Shown one piece after another: positions 9,606 through 18,947 of a DNA stretch of 35,858 nucleotides. How positions within the stretch are numbered: the first letter of the stretch is position 1; every line of letters starts with the position of its first letter. Made by a program: the position numbers and the translations under genes. The stretch covers positions 1-35,858 of the forward strand of contig CAMMTN010000018.1 in the NCBI GenBank assembly GCA_946499885.1. The letters run 5' to 3'. The notes under the pieces are model-generated. The model was not told the DNA's origin, made no database searches, and worked only from the letters and a program-made list of their open reading frames with translations. This DNA comes from an uncultured Clostridium sp. (lineage in GTDB: Bacteria; Bacillota; Clostridia; TANB77; CAG-508).

Positions 9606-9646
9606 TTTATCATAACTCCTAAACCGATTTTTATAACATTCTCCAT
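9602..9646 (-). CDS. 14-codon leader ORF overlapping the response regulator start
   Basis: A short ORF encoding MENVIKIGLGVMIK has a strong AAGGAGG ribosome site 10 nt before its ATG. Its stop codon overlaps the ATG of the response regulator (ATGA). This is a classic translational-coupling layout. It may be a leader peptide that sets expression of the two-component operon, or the tail of a lost gene. The peptide resembles nothing I know. Confidence 0.5.
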   Translation of the reverse strand: MENVIKIGLGVMIK

Positions 9647-9748
9647 AGCAATTATTCCTCCTTATAACTTATTAATTTTATTATGGTTATATCATAAAAA
9701 CGTTTCTTTTTCAATATTTTTTATATAGGTGTTTTGCCATTACTCCTA

Positions 9749-10843
9749 TTACCTCTCCAAAATAGATTTAACCACTCCTCTATCAATTACTGTACCATAT
9801 ATATTTTTTAATATAATAAGCACTATTGGACCTAATAAAAGTCCCCATACACCTAAAAATCTAAAACCTGTATACATTGCAATTAGTGTAAAAATGGGAT
9901 GTATTCCTATCTGTCCACTTACAATTCTAGGTTCTATAAATTGTCTTACTATACTCATTATGCACCATAATACAAATATTCCTATTGCAAGCTTCATATC
10001 TCCTGAAAAAGCAAGAATTCCCGCCCAAGGTATCATTACAGTTCCTGAGCCGAAAATAGGAAGTGCATCAATAAATGCTATTCCTATTGCAATAATTAAA
10101 GGAAATTCTATATTCCAACCTATAAAATAAAAAATGTATAGGCCTACTAATGATATAAAAAAAGAAATTAAAACTAAAATTAATTCTGCTTTTAAATAAC
10201 CACCTAATGATTTAACAAGTGTTCTTAAATGCACACCTATTCGTTTTACCCAAGTTTCTGGCAGATGATGCTCTAATTGATCTATCATATATATTTTGTC
10301 TACACATATAAAATATAGTGCAATTAATGCTATACCAGTATATACTCCTAATGTTGGCATAGAAGTTATAAAATCTATTACATTTGTAAGTACACCTTTT
10401 GCCCAATCTGTTGCAGTTTCCAAAAACTCCATTCCAGAATTTTGAACTATATTCATAACTTCTTCTGGAACATTTATCTTACTTAAATCAATGCTTGATA
10501 CTATAGTTTGAAACATATTATACCCAGTATCAATATATGTGTTTAAATTTGTAAGCAAATTACTAGCTTCTGAAATAAGAGTTGTTATTCCCCATACTAA
10601 TATTCCACATATTATAACTATTGCAATTATAAATACGATGATAGAACTTGTCCTACGAGTTAGTCTTGTTTTTTTCATAATAAACTTTATAATAGGTTCT
10701 AACATTAATGAAATAACAAAAGCTACTAAAAAAGGCATAAAAAATACAGCTAATTTAAAACTAAAATATACAACAATTATACTTAATACTAATATAAATA
10801 TATTTTTTATAACTTTATTCCAGTAGTTCATATCTATAACCAT
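9749..10843 (-). CDS. AI-2E/YtvI-family membrane permease
   Basis: A polytopic membrane protein of 364 residues from the UPF0118/AI-2E transporter family. About eight membrane helices are arranged in the usual way: two or three at the N-terminus (20-80), a central soluble segment with amphipathic stretches, and a C-terminal block carrying the family phrase FIDALPIFGSGTVMIPW and the final LLGPIVLIILK. Some relatives export autoinducer-2 and others are Na+/H+ antiporters or sporulation proteins (YtvI), so the substrate is open. The first ATG is chosen because AAAGGA lies about 10 nt upstream; a second in-frame ATG follows four codons later. It is monocistronic on the minus strand. Confidence 0.88.
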   Translation of the reverse strand: MVIDMNYWNKVIKNIFILVLSIIVVYFSFKLAVFFMPFLVAFVISLMLEPIIKFIMKKTRLTRRTSSIIVFIIAIVIICGILVWGITTLISEASNLLTNLNTYIDTGYNMFQTIVSSIDLSKINVPEEVMNIVQNSGMEFLETATDWAKGVLTNVIDFITSMPTLGVYTGIALIALYFICVDKIYMIDQLEHHLPETWVKRIGVHLRTLVKSLGGYLKAELILVLISFFISLVGLYIFYFIGWNIEFPLIIAIGIAFIDALPIFGSGTVMIPWAGILAFSGDMKLAIGIFVLWCIMSIVRQFIEPRIVSGQIGIHPIFTLIAMYTGFRFLGVWGLLLGPIVLIILKNIYGTVIDRGVVKSILER

Positions 10844-10982
10844 ATATGTAAAATCCTTTCATTATTTACTTGTCCATTATTTATTTTATGCTTAAAAATT
10901 GTTTTTATTCTAAAAATATAACTTATAAATTAGTACTGAAATCTTACATATTAGAATAGGATAGTTTAACTAAATTAGAAGA

Positions 10983-11248
10983 AGTTACAATTCATAGCCA
11001 AAATTGTTATATTTTTACGAAAGCCAGTAATAGTAATAAAAAATTATTTCGAATATGTCGGTCAAGCTGATTTTCGTAGAAATTCTAAATTAATTTTATG
11101 GCACCCTTCCATCTAAGATGAACCCTTTCCATAAAATTAATCAAGAATTTCTAACTTCAAATCACTTTCCATTCCATATTCTTATAATTTTTTATTACTA
11201 TTACTGGCTTTTATCACATAATTTTAAATTTAGCTATAAGTTGTAACT
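10983..11248. repeat. 266-bp imperfect palindrome (MITE-like or structured RNA)
   Basis: The two halves are inverted copies. The outer blocks AGTTACAA/TTGTAACT and ATAGC/GCTAT pair first, then a block of about 25 bp starting AAAGCCAGTAATAGTAATAA pairs almost perfectly with its partner near 11185-11215. Inner blocks (TAGAAATTCT, ATTAATTTTATGG) also pair, and the centre is CATCTAAGATG. No ORF of note lies inside. The element fills the 426-bp gap between the CBS gene and the permease gene. A non-autonomous transposable element or a long hairpin RNA are both possible. Confidence 0.65.
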
Positions 11249-11269
11249 ATTAAATGAAATTACAACTAT

Positions 11270-11707
11270 TTACTCTGCATTCTTTTTATCACAATGACAT
11301 ATATCTTCTAGGGTAATACCAACATCTTCTGTATCGATTTCTTTATTTTTTGCTAAATCTCCTAATGTTAAAATACCTACTATTTTGTTATTTTCCATTA
11401 CAGGTATTCTTCTTATTTGATTATTAGACATTGTTTTTTCTGCATCACAAACATCAGTTTCTGGTGTGCACCAATTTATATTACAAGTCATTATTTCACT
11501 TATTGGTGTATTTTTTATTTCTTTTCCACATCCAATTGTTCTTAATAATATATCCCTATCTGTAATTAATCCAATAACTTTTTTAGAATCATCACAAACA
11601 GGAATACATCCAATATGATTTTGACACATTAATTTAGCACATTCTTCTGTATCACAATCAGGTTTTACGAAAACCACATTTTTACACATACAATCTTTAA
11701 CCTTCAT
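11270..11707 (-). CDS. CBS-domain pair protein
   Basis: A stand-alone Bateman module of 145 residues. CBS1 spans about 8-62 (VIGLITDRDILLR) and CBS2 about 73-126 (RRIPVMENNKIVGILTLGDLAKN). Such proteins bind adenine nucleotides and act as energy or stress sensors, usually without an attached enzyme. There are many cysteines (CMCKN, CDTEECAKLMCQ, CHCDKK), which hints at metal or redox sensitivity but is not proof. AGGAGG (as GGAGGTTTC on the minus strand) precedes the ATG. The gene appears monocistronic, and the partner is unknown. Confidence 0.9.
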   Translation of the reverse strand: MKVKDCMCKNVVFVKPDCDTEECAKLMCQNHIGCIPVCDDSKKVIGLITDRDILLRTIGCGKEIKNTPISEIMTCNINWCTPETDVCDAEKTMSNNQIRRIPVMENNKIVGILTLGDLAKNKEIDTEDVGITLEDICHCDKKNAE

Positions 11708-11830
11708 AGAAACCTCCTTAATTTTGAAACATTGAAAAATTTATTTTCTTAGCACAATATTTTAGTATGCAGTTTTAAAAAAAACACATAATATTTATTG
11801 AAAAATTTTTTCAACACTATTATTATCTGC

Positions 11831-11870
11831 AAAAAAAAATAAGATATGCAAATTATAATTACATATCTTA
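11831..11870 (-). terminator. Terminator of the gene ending at 11930
   Basis: On the minus strand a TAAGATATG stem (11862-11870 with 11840-11848) is followed by a run of nine T (11831-11839). A second short dyad, AGAACAAA/TTTGTTCT (11892-11923), lies between the stop codon and this hairpin. Confidence 0.65.
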
Positions 11871-11929
11871 GAAAATTTTTCCAAATTTTTGAGAACAAAG
11901 TAACCTCGTTCGCTTTTTGTTCTTGCTAA

Positions 11930-12562
11930 TTACATAAATAAATTATTGTGTTCGCTTCTAGGTTGTGGCCTAGGAGGAATTGGATTTATTTCAGGTCTCA
12001 TAGGAAATGGTGGACGTGGTGGTCTAGGCATTGGTCTTAAGTTTCCACCTAATAATTGATTTAATATTAGAATTTTTATTAAATCTCTTAATGTATTATT
12101 ATTTCTTCTTACCTGCCTATTTTCTGTATTTATTTTTTCTTCCACTCTATTTTCTTTTCTTGTTATAGTTGCTTTTGGTGAATTTACACTATTGCTTGCT
12201 ATATTTTTTCCCTGTCTTTTTTCTTCCTGATTTGGCAAATTAACTTTCACATTTACCACTTGGCTTACATATTCTGATGGATCACTTTCAATATTTAAAT
12301 ATATTTCTTCTGTCATTTGCTCTAATAATTCCTTTGTAATTGGCTTTGTATTAGCTTCACACAATTTGCATACCATAGGATTTACAATTTTATATATTTC
12401 TGGATATAAGTCTAAAATTTCCTTACTATATCTAGGCATTTGTGTAATATATTCATATTCCATATTGTTATAATTACTATATGTATTTGAAAATAAATTT
12501 TGTTCTTGAATATGATAACCTAATATACTTCTCATATAATCTTCATAATTTTGATAATACAT
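11930..12562 (-). CDS. Unknown protein with proline/arginine-rich tail
   Basis: I cannot assign this 210-residue protein to a family with confidence. The N-terminus is rich in Tyr and Asn. A compact region at about 52-95 (LYPEIYKIVNPMVCKLCEA, then EEIYLNIE) looks like a folded helical domain. A polar linker follows, then a tail of repeated Pro, Arg and Met (PMPRPPRPPFPMRP). The composition resembles spore-coat or envelope-associated proteins of clostridia, which is only a suggestion. A TATACCTCC-type ribosome site (AGGAGG on the minus strand) precedes the ATG. No signal peptide is visible. Confidence 0.7.
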   Translation of the reverse strand: MYYQNYEDYMRSILGYHIQEQNLFSNTYSNYNNMEYEYITQMPRYSKEILDLYPEIYKIVNPMVCKLCEANTKPITKELLEQMTEEIYLNIESDPSEYVSQVVNVKVNLPNQEEKRQGKNIASNSVNSPKATITRKENRVEEKINTENRQVRRNNNTLRDLIKILILNQLLGGNLRPMPRPPRPPFPMRPEINPIPPRPQPRSEHNNLFM

Positions 12563-12672
12563 ATTATACCTCCTTATACTTTGTATATAATATGCATTAT
12601 TTTTTTAAAAAGTGAAATTTATATATATTATCTTGCTTTTGTTACAGCATAAAAACTTTGAATTATAGCACC

Positions 12673-14076
12673 TTACTTCAACTCATTAACAAATCTTTTA
12701 AACTCTTTTCCTCTTTCAGCAAAATTTCTAAACATATCAAAACTTGCACTTGCTGGAGAAAATAAAACAACTTCACCTGGATTTGCTAACTTTCTTGCTC
12801 TAACTACAGCTTCCTCTAATGTATTAACTCTATAAATAGGAAAAACAACATCTGGATCTTTTGCAAGTTCACTTGTAACTGCATCATATATTTTCTTTGA
12901 AGTTTTTCCCATAAGGACTAATTTAGTAACTTTCTCTAGGATTGGTTTTGCAAGTGGTCTATAATCTAGATTTTTATCATATCCACCGGCTATTAAAACA
13001 ATTTTTTCATCAAATGAATTAAGTCCTGCTATTGTTCTTGATGGACTAGTTCCAATAGAATCATTGTACCATTTTACTCCATCTAATTCCCTTACAAACT
13101 CTAATCTATGTTCTACACCTTTAAAGTTCTTTATTGCTCTTATTTGTGTTTCGGTGTCAACCAATCCTGATGTTGCAGCTATTGCAGCACATATGTTTTC
13201 GTAATTATGTATTCCTCTTAAATGTACGTCTTTTGTATCTATTAAGTGCTTTCTAACACCATCCTTGCATTCTTTTATTATGCCATTATCGTATATTACT
13301 CCATCTTCAAGCTTTTCTTTACTACTAAAAAATACTACTTTTCCATCAGCTTGCTCACTACAATGTCTTGTAACTTTATTATCATAATTAAGAACAACTT
13401 TACCATCTTCTCCTTGAAATTTGAATATTGTTTTCTTAGCTTCTATATATTCATCATAGTCTTTGTGCTTATCTAAATGATTAGGAGAAATATTGGTAAT
13501 TACAGAAATATCAGGACTTACTTCCATTTCCATTAATTGAAAACTGCTTAATTCTAATACAACAATGTCATCTTCTTTAAAATCTTTTACTTTTGTGAAT
13601 AATGGTATACCTATATTGCCACCTAAATGACAGTTATATCTACCCTCTTTTAATATTTCATAAATTAATGATGTAGTAGTTGTTTTTCCGTCACTACCTG
13701 TAATGCCTATAATCTTACAAGGACAGGTATTCATAAGCATTTCTATTTCTGATGTTACAATAGCACCTCTTTTTTGTTCTGAACGTAATTGTAATGTGCT
13801 AGGAAGACAACTAGGTGAACGAAATATAATTTTAAAACCTCTTAAGAAATGCAATGCATTTTCACCAGTAACTAGCTCAAATCCATAATCTCTAATTTTT
13901 TGTACTAAATCTTTTTCTAAAAATCTTTCATCTATTATTTCATCAAAAACTGTAACATTTGCCCCTAAATCATGCAAATAATCTATCAAAGGTATATTAC
14001 TTACGCCTAAGCCAATAACAGCTACTCTCTTTCCTCTTATATTATTTTCAAATGCTTTTAATTTTAAATTTTCCAT
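12673..14076 (-). CDS. murD: UDP-N-acetylmuramoyl-L-alanine:D-glutamate ligase
   Basis: MurD adds D-glutamate to UDP-MurNAc-L-Ala in cytoplasmic peptidoglycan synthesis. The 467-residue protein shows the three Mur-ligase domains: a Rossmann UDP-binding domain (VAVIGLGVSNIPLIDYL), the ATPase P-loop GITGSDGKTTTT near 123, and the central motifs ISPNHLDKH and GVEHRLEF. The C-terminal domain has YNDSIGTSP and LFSPASASFDMF. GSDGKTT in place of GTNGKTT is a common clostridial variant. The start follows GGAAAGGATG about 6 nt upstream. It stands apart from a dcw cluster, next to a CMP-kinase-like gene. The 5' leader can form two hairpins (14090-14135). Confidence 0.97.
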   Translation of the reverse strand: MENLKLKAFENNIRGKRVAVIGLGVSNIPLIDYLHDLGANVTVFDEIIDERFLEKDLVQKIRDYGFELVTGENALHFLRGFKIIFRSPSCLPSTLQLRSEQKRGAIVTSEIEMLMNTCPCKIIGITGSDGKTTTTSLIYEILKEGRYNCHLGGNIGIPLFTKVKDFKEDDIVVLELSSFQLMEMEVSPDISVITNISPNHLDKHKDYDEYIEAKKTIFKFQGEDGKVVLNYDNKVTRHCSEQADGKVVFFSSKEKLEDGVIYDNGIIKECKDGVRKHLIDTKDVHLRGIHNYENICAAIAATSGLVDTETQIRAIKNFKGVEHRLEFVRELDGVKWYNDSIGTSPSRTIAGLNSFDEKIVLIAGGYDKNLDYRPLAKPILEKVTKLVLMGKTSKKIYDAVTSELAKDPDVVFPIYRVNTLEEAVVRARKLANPGEVVLFSPASASFDMFRNFAERGKEFKRFVNELK

Positions 14077-14089
14077 TTTTTCATCCTTT

Positions 14090-14135
14090 CCTCGAACGAG
14101 GGAACGGAGCCTTCATTCGAGATTTCGAACAAAGG
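14090..14135 (-). other. Structured murD leader
   Basis: Hairpin one pairs 14110-14120 with 14125-14135 (11 bp including two G-U pairs on the minus-strand RNA). Hairpin two is the palindrome CCTCGAACGAGG (14090-14101), next to the Shine-Dalgarno region of murD. Locally high G+C makes the leader stand out. Control of murD translation is an inference. It lacks the T-box specifier/antiterminator sequence. Confidence 0.35.
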
Positions 14136-14219
14136 GACCTACCTCTCTTAATAAAAACTTAAATTTATATTATTTTATCATATTAATTTCAAAGTATATA
14201 TGTTCATTTTTTACTACAA

Positions 14220-14903
14220 TCAAAATTTTATATATTCCAATACTTTTTTTGTAGATTCATCAGCTGATTTGCAATCAGTTACATCAATTTCAATAGTATT
14301 TTCATAAACTTTATAATATCCTGCCTTTTCTTGAAGTTCATCTCTCATAATAATATTTTGCTTTATTTCTTCGTAATTTGCATTATTTCCATATTGAATC
14401 ATTTTTCTTTTTATTCTTTCTTCTAAAGAAGCGGTTATTAGAAAATGATAGTCTAAATCTGGATAGATATTCATTAAATCTCTTCCAGAAACAATAAGAT
14501 TAAACTTTTCTTTATAGCCATCAATTAAATTTCTTGCAAAAATATATAAATGCGAATTATCTGCGCTTCCACCTGCTATAGATACTGCCATTGAAGCTTC
14601 TTTTGATTGTAGATTGTCCTCATCTATTTTTATACCATTTACATATATTACGCTTTCTCTATTTTCTACCCTTATTTCAACTTTTAACTTGTCCATTAAA
14701 TCTTTTATATCTATATTTTGTATATTAGATTTCAAATTTAATAAATCAATATCTTTTTTGCTCATAAGAGCAAATATAATTCCCCTATATAAATTTCCCC
14801 CATGCAATATAATACTGTTTGGAATATATTTTAATAATTCTCTACATATTGAAGTTTTTCCCGCTCCTACTAATCCTTCTATTCCTATAACTATATTGTT
14901 CAT
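14220..14903 (-). CDS. Cytidylate-kinase-like P-loop kinase
   Basis: A nucleoside-monophosphate-kinase fold of 227 residues. The P-loop GLVGAGKTS is at residues 10-18. The middle segment FNLIVSGRDLMNIYP followed by DYHFLITASLEERIKRK matches the GRD and LID region of CMP kinases, and the end (IEIDVTDCKSADE) matches their Asp/Thr tail. It differs from standard Cmk: Lys-Thr-Ser in the P-loop instead of Lys-Gly-Thr, and the insertion is diverged. A specialised or paralogous kinase is therefore possible. The ATG at 14903 is preferred because AAAGGA lies 8 nt upstream; an in-frame ATG nine codons earlier has no ribosome site. Confidence 0.75.
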   Translation of the reverse strand: MNNIVIGIEGLVGAGKTSICRELLKYIPNSIILHGGNLYRGIIFALMSKKDIDLLNLKSNIQNIDIKDLMDKLKVEIRVENRESVIYVNGIKIDEDNLQSKEASMAVSIAGGSADNSHLYIFARNLIDGYKEKFNLIVSGRDLMNIYPDLDYHFLITASLEERIKRKMIQYGNNANYEEIKQNIIMRDELQEKAGYYKVYENTIEIDVTDCKSADESTKKVLEYIKF

Positions 14904-15073
14904 ATTATTTTTCCTTTCAGTTTTTTCCATACGATTATATCACAAATTTTAACAAAATCAATGGCTAGTATATTGCTTTTTTATTCAAATGTCTCATAAA
15001 GTATTTTTAATTTATTTGGTATAAAAAAATTTATTCTGCTCATACTTTTATTAAGATTGGAGGTGCATCTTAA

Positions 15074-15151
15074 ATGGCTGAAAATACAAATAATAAAAAA
15101 GATAAGAAAAAAGGAAATAAAAAAAATACTCCTAATAATGAAGCAAAATAA
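15074..15151 (+). CDS. 25-residue Lys/Asn-rich micro-protein
   Basis: A plus-strand ORF with a perfect GGAGGT ribosome site 9 nt before its ATG and a terminator right after its stop. The peptide starts MAENTNNKKDKKK and is almost wholly Lys, Asn and charged residues, with no hydrophobic core. It is likely disordered and nucleic-acid-binding or spore-related, but nothing proves this. The strength of the translation signal is the main support. Confidence 0.5.
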   Translation: MAENTNNKKDKKKGNKKNTPNNEAK

Positions 15152-15167
15152 ATTCCTAATATTAATT

Positions 15168-15195
15168 AAGGCACCGCTTATTATAACGGTGCTTT
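15168..15195. terminator. Terminator between convergent genes
   Basis: AAGGCACCG (15168-15176) pairs with CGGTGCTTT (15187-15195) with one G-U pair and a 10-nt loop, and outer A/T pairs extend it. It ends the micro-gene on plus and can also serve the gene ending at 15205 on minus. Confidence 0.75.
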
Positions 15196-15204
15196 AATTA
15201 TAAG

Positions 15205-16008
15205 TTACTTTGAAATTTCATCTCTTTCTATTATCTTATCTAGTTCAAATTCAAGAGTAGCTTTATTTAATTTATATCTTGTAGTTTTATTTTTTTCTCT
15301 TAGTTCTACAAAATCTTGTTCTCCCGTGCTACTTCTTATTGAATAAAATGCTATGTTTGCATTACCACCTATACAATATTTCACAAATTTGTTATATAAA
15401 GAGGCAAGTTCTGCTTCTCCTAATTTAGTTAAATCTCCAAATTCTTTTAAGCTAGCTAATGTTAATTCTAATTTACTTCTATCACTTAATTTGCTATTAT
15501 TTAATCTTTGTCTTAACATATCCCAATAATCATCTGAATATCCTCGTCTATTTGTTATATATCCTATTAAGATATCAATATCTCTAATCGTCTTATCTGA
15601 AAATTGATCTTTACCAAAATATGATGTTCTACAATTAAATTGTATATTTTTTAAATCTTGAGTTAAATCGGTAAAAATTTCTTGGCTATTTTCATCATAA
15701 TATACTAAAGAATAATGGCCTAAATTGTCTATTAGAATTTTATTTCGTATATTAACCATATCTAATAGCGATTTGTATTGTTTTATTAATGTTGTACAAA
15801 TAATTACGTTAGGCGATGTATATGGTTTATCAGAATAAACAGAATACTGTTCCTCTTCTCCAAACATTAAGCTTTCAAAAGCTCTATCATAAAAGCTTCT
15901 CTTTCCTAGCTCTATATATAAAACTCTTGCTTTGTATGTAATGCTTGGAAGACCTTTTGGCATTTGTATAATAAAATCTTCCAATTTACTAATTTCCAAT
16001 TTTTTCAT
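15205..16008 (-). CDS. Putative transglutaminase-like (papain-fold) protein
   Basis: I do not recognise the exact family, but the order of motifs suggests a transglutaminase-like fold. The N-terminal helix is KARVLYIELGKRSFYD. A Cys stands at about 71 (VIICTTLIKQYKSLL), a His at about 98 (NLGHYSLVYYD) and an Asp at about 114 (IFTDLTQDL). Cys, His and Asp with spacings of 27 and 16 residues match the catalytic triad of that superfamily. There is no signal peptide or membrane helix, so it acts in the cytosol or is delivered by another route. The gene begins 21 bp after uvrA on the same strand and is probably co-transcribed. The start is uncertain: AAGGA sits almost on the first ATG, and a TTG three codons later is better spaced. 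Confidence 0.55.
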   Translation of the reverse strand: MKKLEISKLEDFIIQMPKGLPSITYKARVLYIELGKRSFYDRAFESLMFGEEEQYSVYSDKPYTSPNVIICTTLIKQYKSLLDMVNIRNKILIDNLGHYSLVYYDENSQEIFTDLTQDLKNIQFNCRTSYFGKDQFSDKTIRDIDILIGYITNRRGYSDDYWDMLRQRLNNSKLSDRSKLELTLASLKEFGDLTKLGEAELASLYNKFVKYCIGGNANIAFYSIRSSTGEQDFVELREKNKTTRYKLNKATLEFELDKIIERDEISK

Positions 16009-16029
16009 TCCTTCATTTTATAATTAAAT

Positions 16030-18861
16030 TTATCTTTCCAAATACTTTTTCAAAAACTTTCCTGTATAACTTCTATCATTTTTTACTATTTGCTCTGGAG
16101 TTCCTACTGCCACTACTTCTCCTCCGCCGTCTCCACCTTCTGGTCCTAAGTCTATTAAGTAGTCTGCTGTTTTTATTAAGTCTAAATTATGTTCAATTAC
16201 TATAATACTGTTTCCTGTGTCCACTAATCTTTGTAAAATATCGACTAATCTATGAACATCGGCAATATGAAGTCCAGTAGTTGGCTCGTCTAAAATATAT
16301 AAAGTTTTACCAGTAGATCTCTTTGAAAGTTCTGTTGCAAGTTTTATACGTTGTGCTTCTCCTCCTGATAATGTTGTTGATGGTTGTCCTAGTTTTATAT
16401 ATCCAAGACCTACATCATATAATGTTTGAATCTTGTCTTTTATTCTAGGTATGTTTTTAAAGAATTCCAAAGCTTCTTCAACTGTCATATCAAGAACATC
16501 TGAAATTGTTTTTCCTTTATATTTTACCTCTAATGTTTCTTTATTGTATCTTTTTCCTTTACATACTTCACAAGGAACATATATATCTGGTAGAAAGTGC
16601 ATTTCTATTTTTATAATTCCATCTCCATTACAAGCTTCACATCTTCCTCCTGCTACATTAAAACTAAATCTTCCTTTTTCATATCCTCTTAATTTAGCTT
16701 CATTTGTCTCTGCAAATATATCACGAATTATATCAAATACTCCTGTATATGTTGCTGGATTTGAACGTGGCGTTCTTCCAATAGGAGATTGGTCAATATT
16801 AATTATTTTATCTATATTTTCTATTCCTTTTACTTCTTTACATTTTCCAGGTTTTTCATTAGAACCATTTAAATCTCTTGCAATTGTTTTATACAATATT
16901 TCATTTACAAGTGTACTCTTTCCAGAACCTGAGACCCCTGTAACACATACAAATTGTCCAAGAGGAAATTTAACATTAACATTTTTTAGGTTATTTTCTG
17001 TAGCACCTTTCACTTCTATAGATTTTCCATTTGATTTTCTACGTTTTTTTGGTACTAAAATTTGTTTTCTTCCACTCAAATATTGCCCTGTAATAGACTC
17101 TGGTATAAATTTTATTTCTTCTGCTGTTCCTTGAGCCATTACATTGCCTCCATGAACACCAGCACCAGGTCCAATATCTATAATTTGATCTGCTGCATAC
17201 ATTGTATCCTCATCATGCTCAACAACTAAAACAGTATTTCCTAAATCACGCAAATGTTTTAATGTAGCTAAAAGTTTATCATTATCCCTTTGATGTAGTC
17301 CTATACTTGGCTCATCTAAAATATATAAAACTCCTGTTAATCCTGAACCAATTTGCGTAGCTAAACGAATACGCTGTGCCTCTCCTCCTGATAAAGTCCC
17401 AGCACTTCTTGATAATGTTAAATATTCTAGACCAACATCTATCAAAAATTGCAATCTTTTATTTAATTCTTTAAATATTTGGTCAGCAATCATTCTATCT
17501 TTATTATTTAAATCCAAAGAATTTAAATAATTCTTTATTTTAGTTATAGACATATCTGTAAGCTCATTTATATTTTTATCTCCAACTTTTACAGCTAAAC
17601 TTTCTTTTTTTAGTCTTGCTCCATGACATTCTGGGCAATGAGAATCACTCATATACATCTCATAAAAAGTACGCATTCCTTGAGATTTTGTTTCATTATG
17701 ACGTCTTTCTAAAGTTGGAATAACCCCTTCAAATGGAGCTTTAAATTTACGAATTCCTGCTGGAGATGAATATTCAAAATCTATTTCTTCATCTCCTGTA
17801 CCATATAATATTTTGTCCAAGAAATCTTTTGGAAGTTTCTTTATTGGTACATCTTTTATTTCTACGCCATAATGCTTAGCAATACTTTCAAAATACATTT
17901 TTGCCATAGTATCGCCTTTTTTCATTGTACTTGCACCAAAAGCTTTTATTCCATCATATAAAGTTTTATTTCTATCTGGTATAATTAAATCTTCATCCAT
18001 TTTCATTAAATATCCTATACCTGTACAAGTAGGACATGCTCCAAAAGGATTGTTAAATGAAAACATTCTAGGTGTTAATTCTTCAAAGCTAATACCACAA
18101 TCAGGACATGCATAATTTTGGCTGAACAACATTTCTTTTTTGTTTGTAGCATCTTCTATTATAACTATGTTATTTGCGTGTTTTAATGCTACTTCAACAG
18201 ATTCAGTTAATCTACTTCTAATATCTTCTTTTATTACTAATCTATCTACTATAAGCTCTATATTGTGTTTTTTCTTTCTATCTATTTCTAAATCGTCAGA
18301 AAGTTCAACTGTTTCCCCATCTACTCTTGCTCTTACAAATCCTTCTTTTTGAAAATCCTCTAATAGTTTTGTAAATTCACCTTTTCTTCCTCTTACAACT
18401 GGTGCTAATACTTGAATTCTTGTACCTTCTTCTAATTCTAAAATGGAATCTATTATTTGGTCTATTGTTTGTTTTTCTATTTTCTTACCACATTTTGGAC
18501 AATATGGTACACCAATTCTTGCATATAAAAGACGAATATAGTCATATATTTCTGTAACAGTTCCAACGGTAGAACGAGGGTTTCTTGAAGTTGTTTTTTG
18601 ATCTATTGAAATAGCAGGAGATAATCCATCTATTGATTCTACATCTGGCTTTTCCATTAATCCTAAGAATTGCCTTGCATAAGCAGATAAACTTTCAACA
18701 TATCTTCTTTGACCTTCTGCATATAAAGTATCAAATGCTAATGAAGATTTACCAGAACCTGAAAGACCTGTTATAACAACAAGTTTATCCCTTGGTATTT
18801 CTAAATTTATATCTTTAAGGTTATGCTCTTTTGCACCTTTTATAACTATCTTATCATTCAT
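16030..18861 (-). CDS. uvrA: Excinuclease ABC subunit A
   Basis: UvrA is the damage-sensing ATPase of nucleotide excision repair, acting as a dimer with UvrB. About 943 residues carry two ABC modules: Walker [10 protein letters not shown] and GVSGSGKST, and two LSGGEAQRI signatures. The zinc-finger regions are [11 protein letters not shown] with CPTC, and CEACNGDG with [10 protein letters not shown]. Length and motifs are normal. The ATG at 18861 is preferred because GGGGG lies 8 nt upstream; an ATG twelve codons earlier has no ribosome site. The promoter carries a LexA-type box over its -35, so SOS control is likely. A transglutaminase-like gene follows closely. Confidence 0.98.
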   Translation of the reverse strand: MNDKIVIKGAKEHNLKDINLEIPRDKLVVITGLSGSGKSSLAFDTLYAEGQRRYVESLSAYARQFLGLMEKPDVESIDGLSPAISIDQKTTSRNPRSTVGTVTEIYDYIRLLYARIGVPYCPKCGKKIEKQTIDQIIDSILELEEGTRIQVLAPVVRGRKGEFTKLLEDFQKEGFVRARVDGETVELSDDLEIDRKKKHNIELIVDRLVIKEDIRSRLTESVEVALKHANNIVIIEDATNKKEMLFSQNYACPDCGISFEELTPRMFSFNNPFGACPTCTGIGYLMKMDEDLIIPDRNKTLYDGIKAFGASTMKKGDTMAKMYFESIAKHYGVEIKDVPIKKLPKDFLDKILYGTGDEEIDFEYSSPAGIRKFKAPFEGVIPTLERRHNETKSQGMRTFYEMYMSDSHCPECHGARLKKESLAVKVGDKNINELTDMSITKIKNYLNSLDLNNKDRMIADQIFKELNKRLQFLIDVGLEYLTLSRSAGTLSGGEAQRIRLATQIGSGLTGVLYILDEPSIGLHQRDNDKLLATLKHLRDLGNTVLVVEHDEDTMYAADQIIDIGPGAGVHGGNVMAQGTAEEIKFIPESITGQYLSGRKQILVPKKRRKSNGKSIEVKGATENNLKNVNVKFPLGQFVCVTGVSGSGKSTLVNEILYKTIARDLNGSNEKPGKCKEVKGIENIDKIINIDQSPIGRTPRSNPATYTGVFDIIRDIFAETNEAKLRGYEKGRFSFNVAGGRCEACNGDGIIKIEMHFLPDIYVPCEVCKGKRYNKETLEVKYKGKTISDVLDMTVEEALEFFKNIPRIKDKIQTLYDVGLGYIKLGQPSTTLSGGEAQRIKLATELSKRSTGKTLYILDEPTTGLHIADVHRLVDILQRLVDTGNSIIVIEHNLDLIKTADYLIDLGPEGGDGGGEVVAVGTPEQIVKNDRSYTGKFLKKYLER

Positions 18862-18909
18862 AAATTTGCCCCCTGTATAATATTGCTTATGTTTCACAAC
18901 AATAATATT

Positions 18910-18944
18910 ATTATACTATAACTAGAAGAAAAAAACAATAGTTC
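18910..18944 (-). promoter_or_regulatory. uvrA promoter with LexA (SOS) box
   Basis: On the minus strand TTGTTT (18933-18938), 17 bp and TATAAT (18910-18915) form the promoter. CGAAC-TATT-GTTT (18933-18945) matches the Firmicute LexA half-sites GAAC-N4-GTTC except for the last base, and it overlaps the -35. Confidence 0.65.
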
Positions 18945-18947
18945 GCA

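Noticed and set aside
9729-10130. 133-codon plus-strand open frame
   Set aside because: It is a shadow of the AI-2E-type permease gene on the other strand.
14090-14160. T-box riboswitch or tRNA upstream of murD
   Set aside because: No antiterminator T-box sequence, terminator or cloverleaf could be found.
16433-17134. 233-codon plus-strand open frame
   Set aside because: It is antisense to conserved uvrA sequence and has no ribosome site or recognisable protein.
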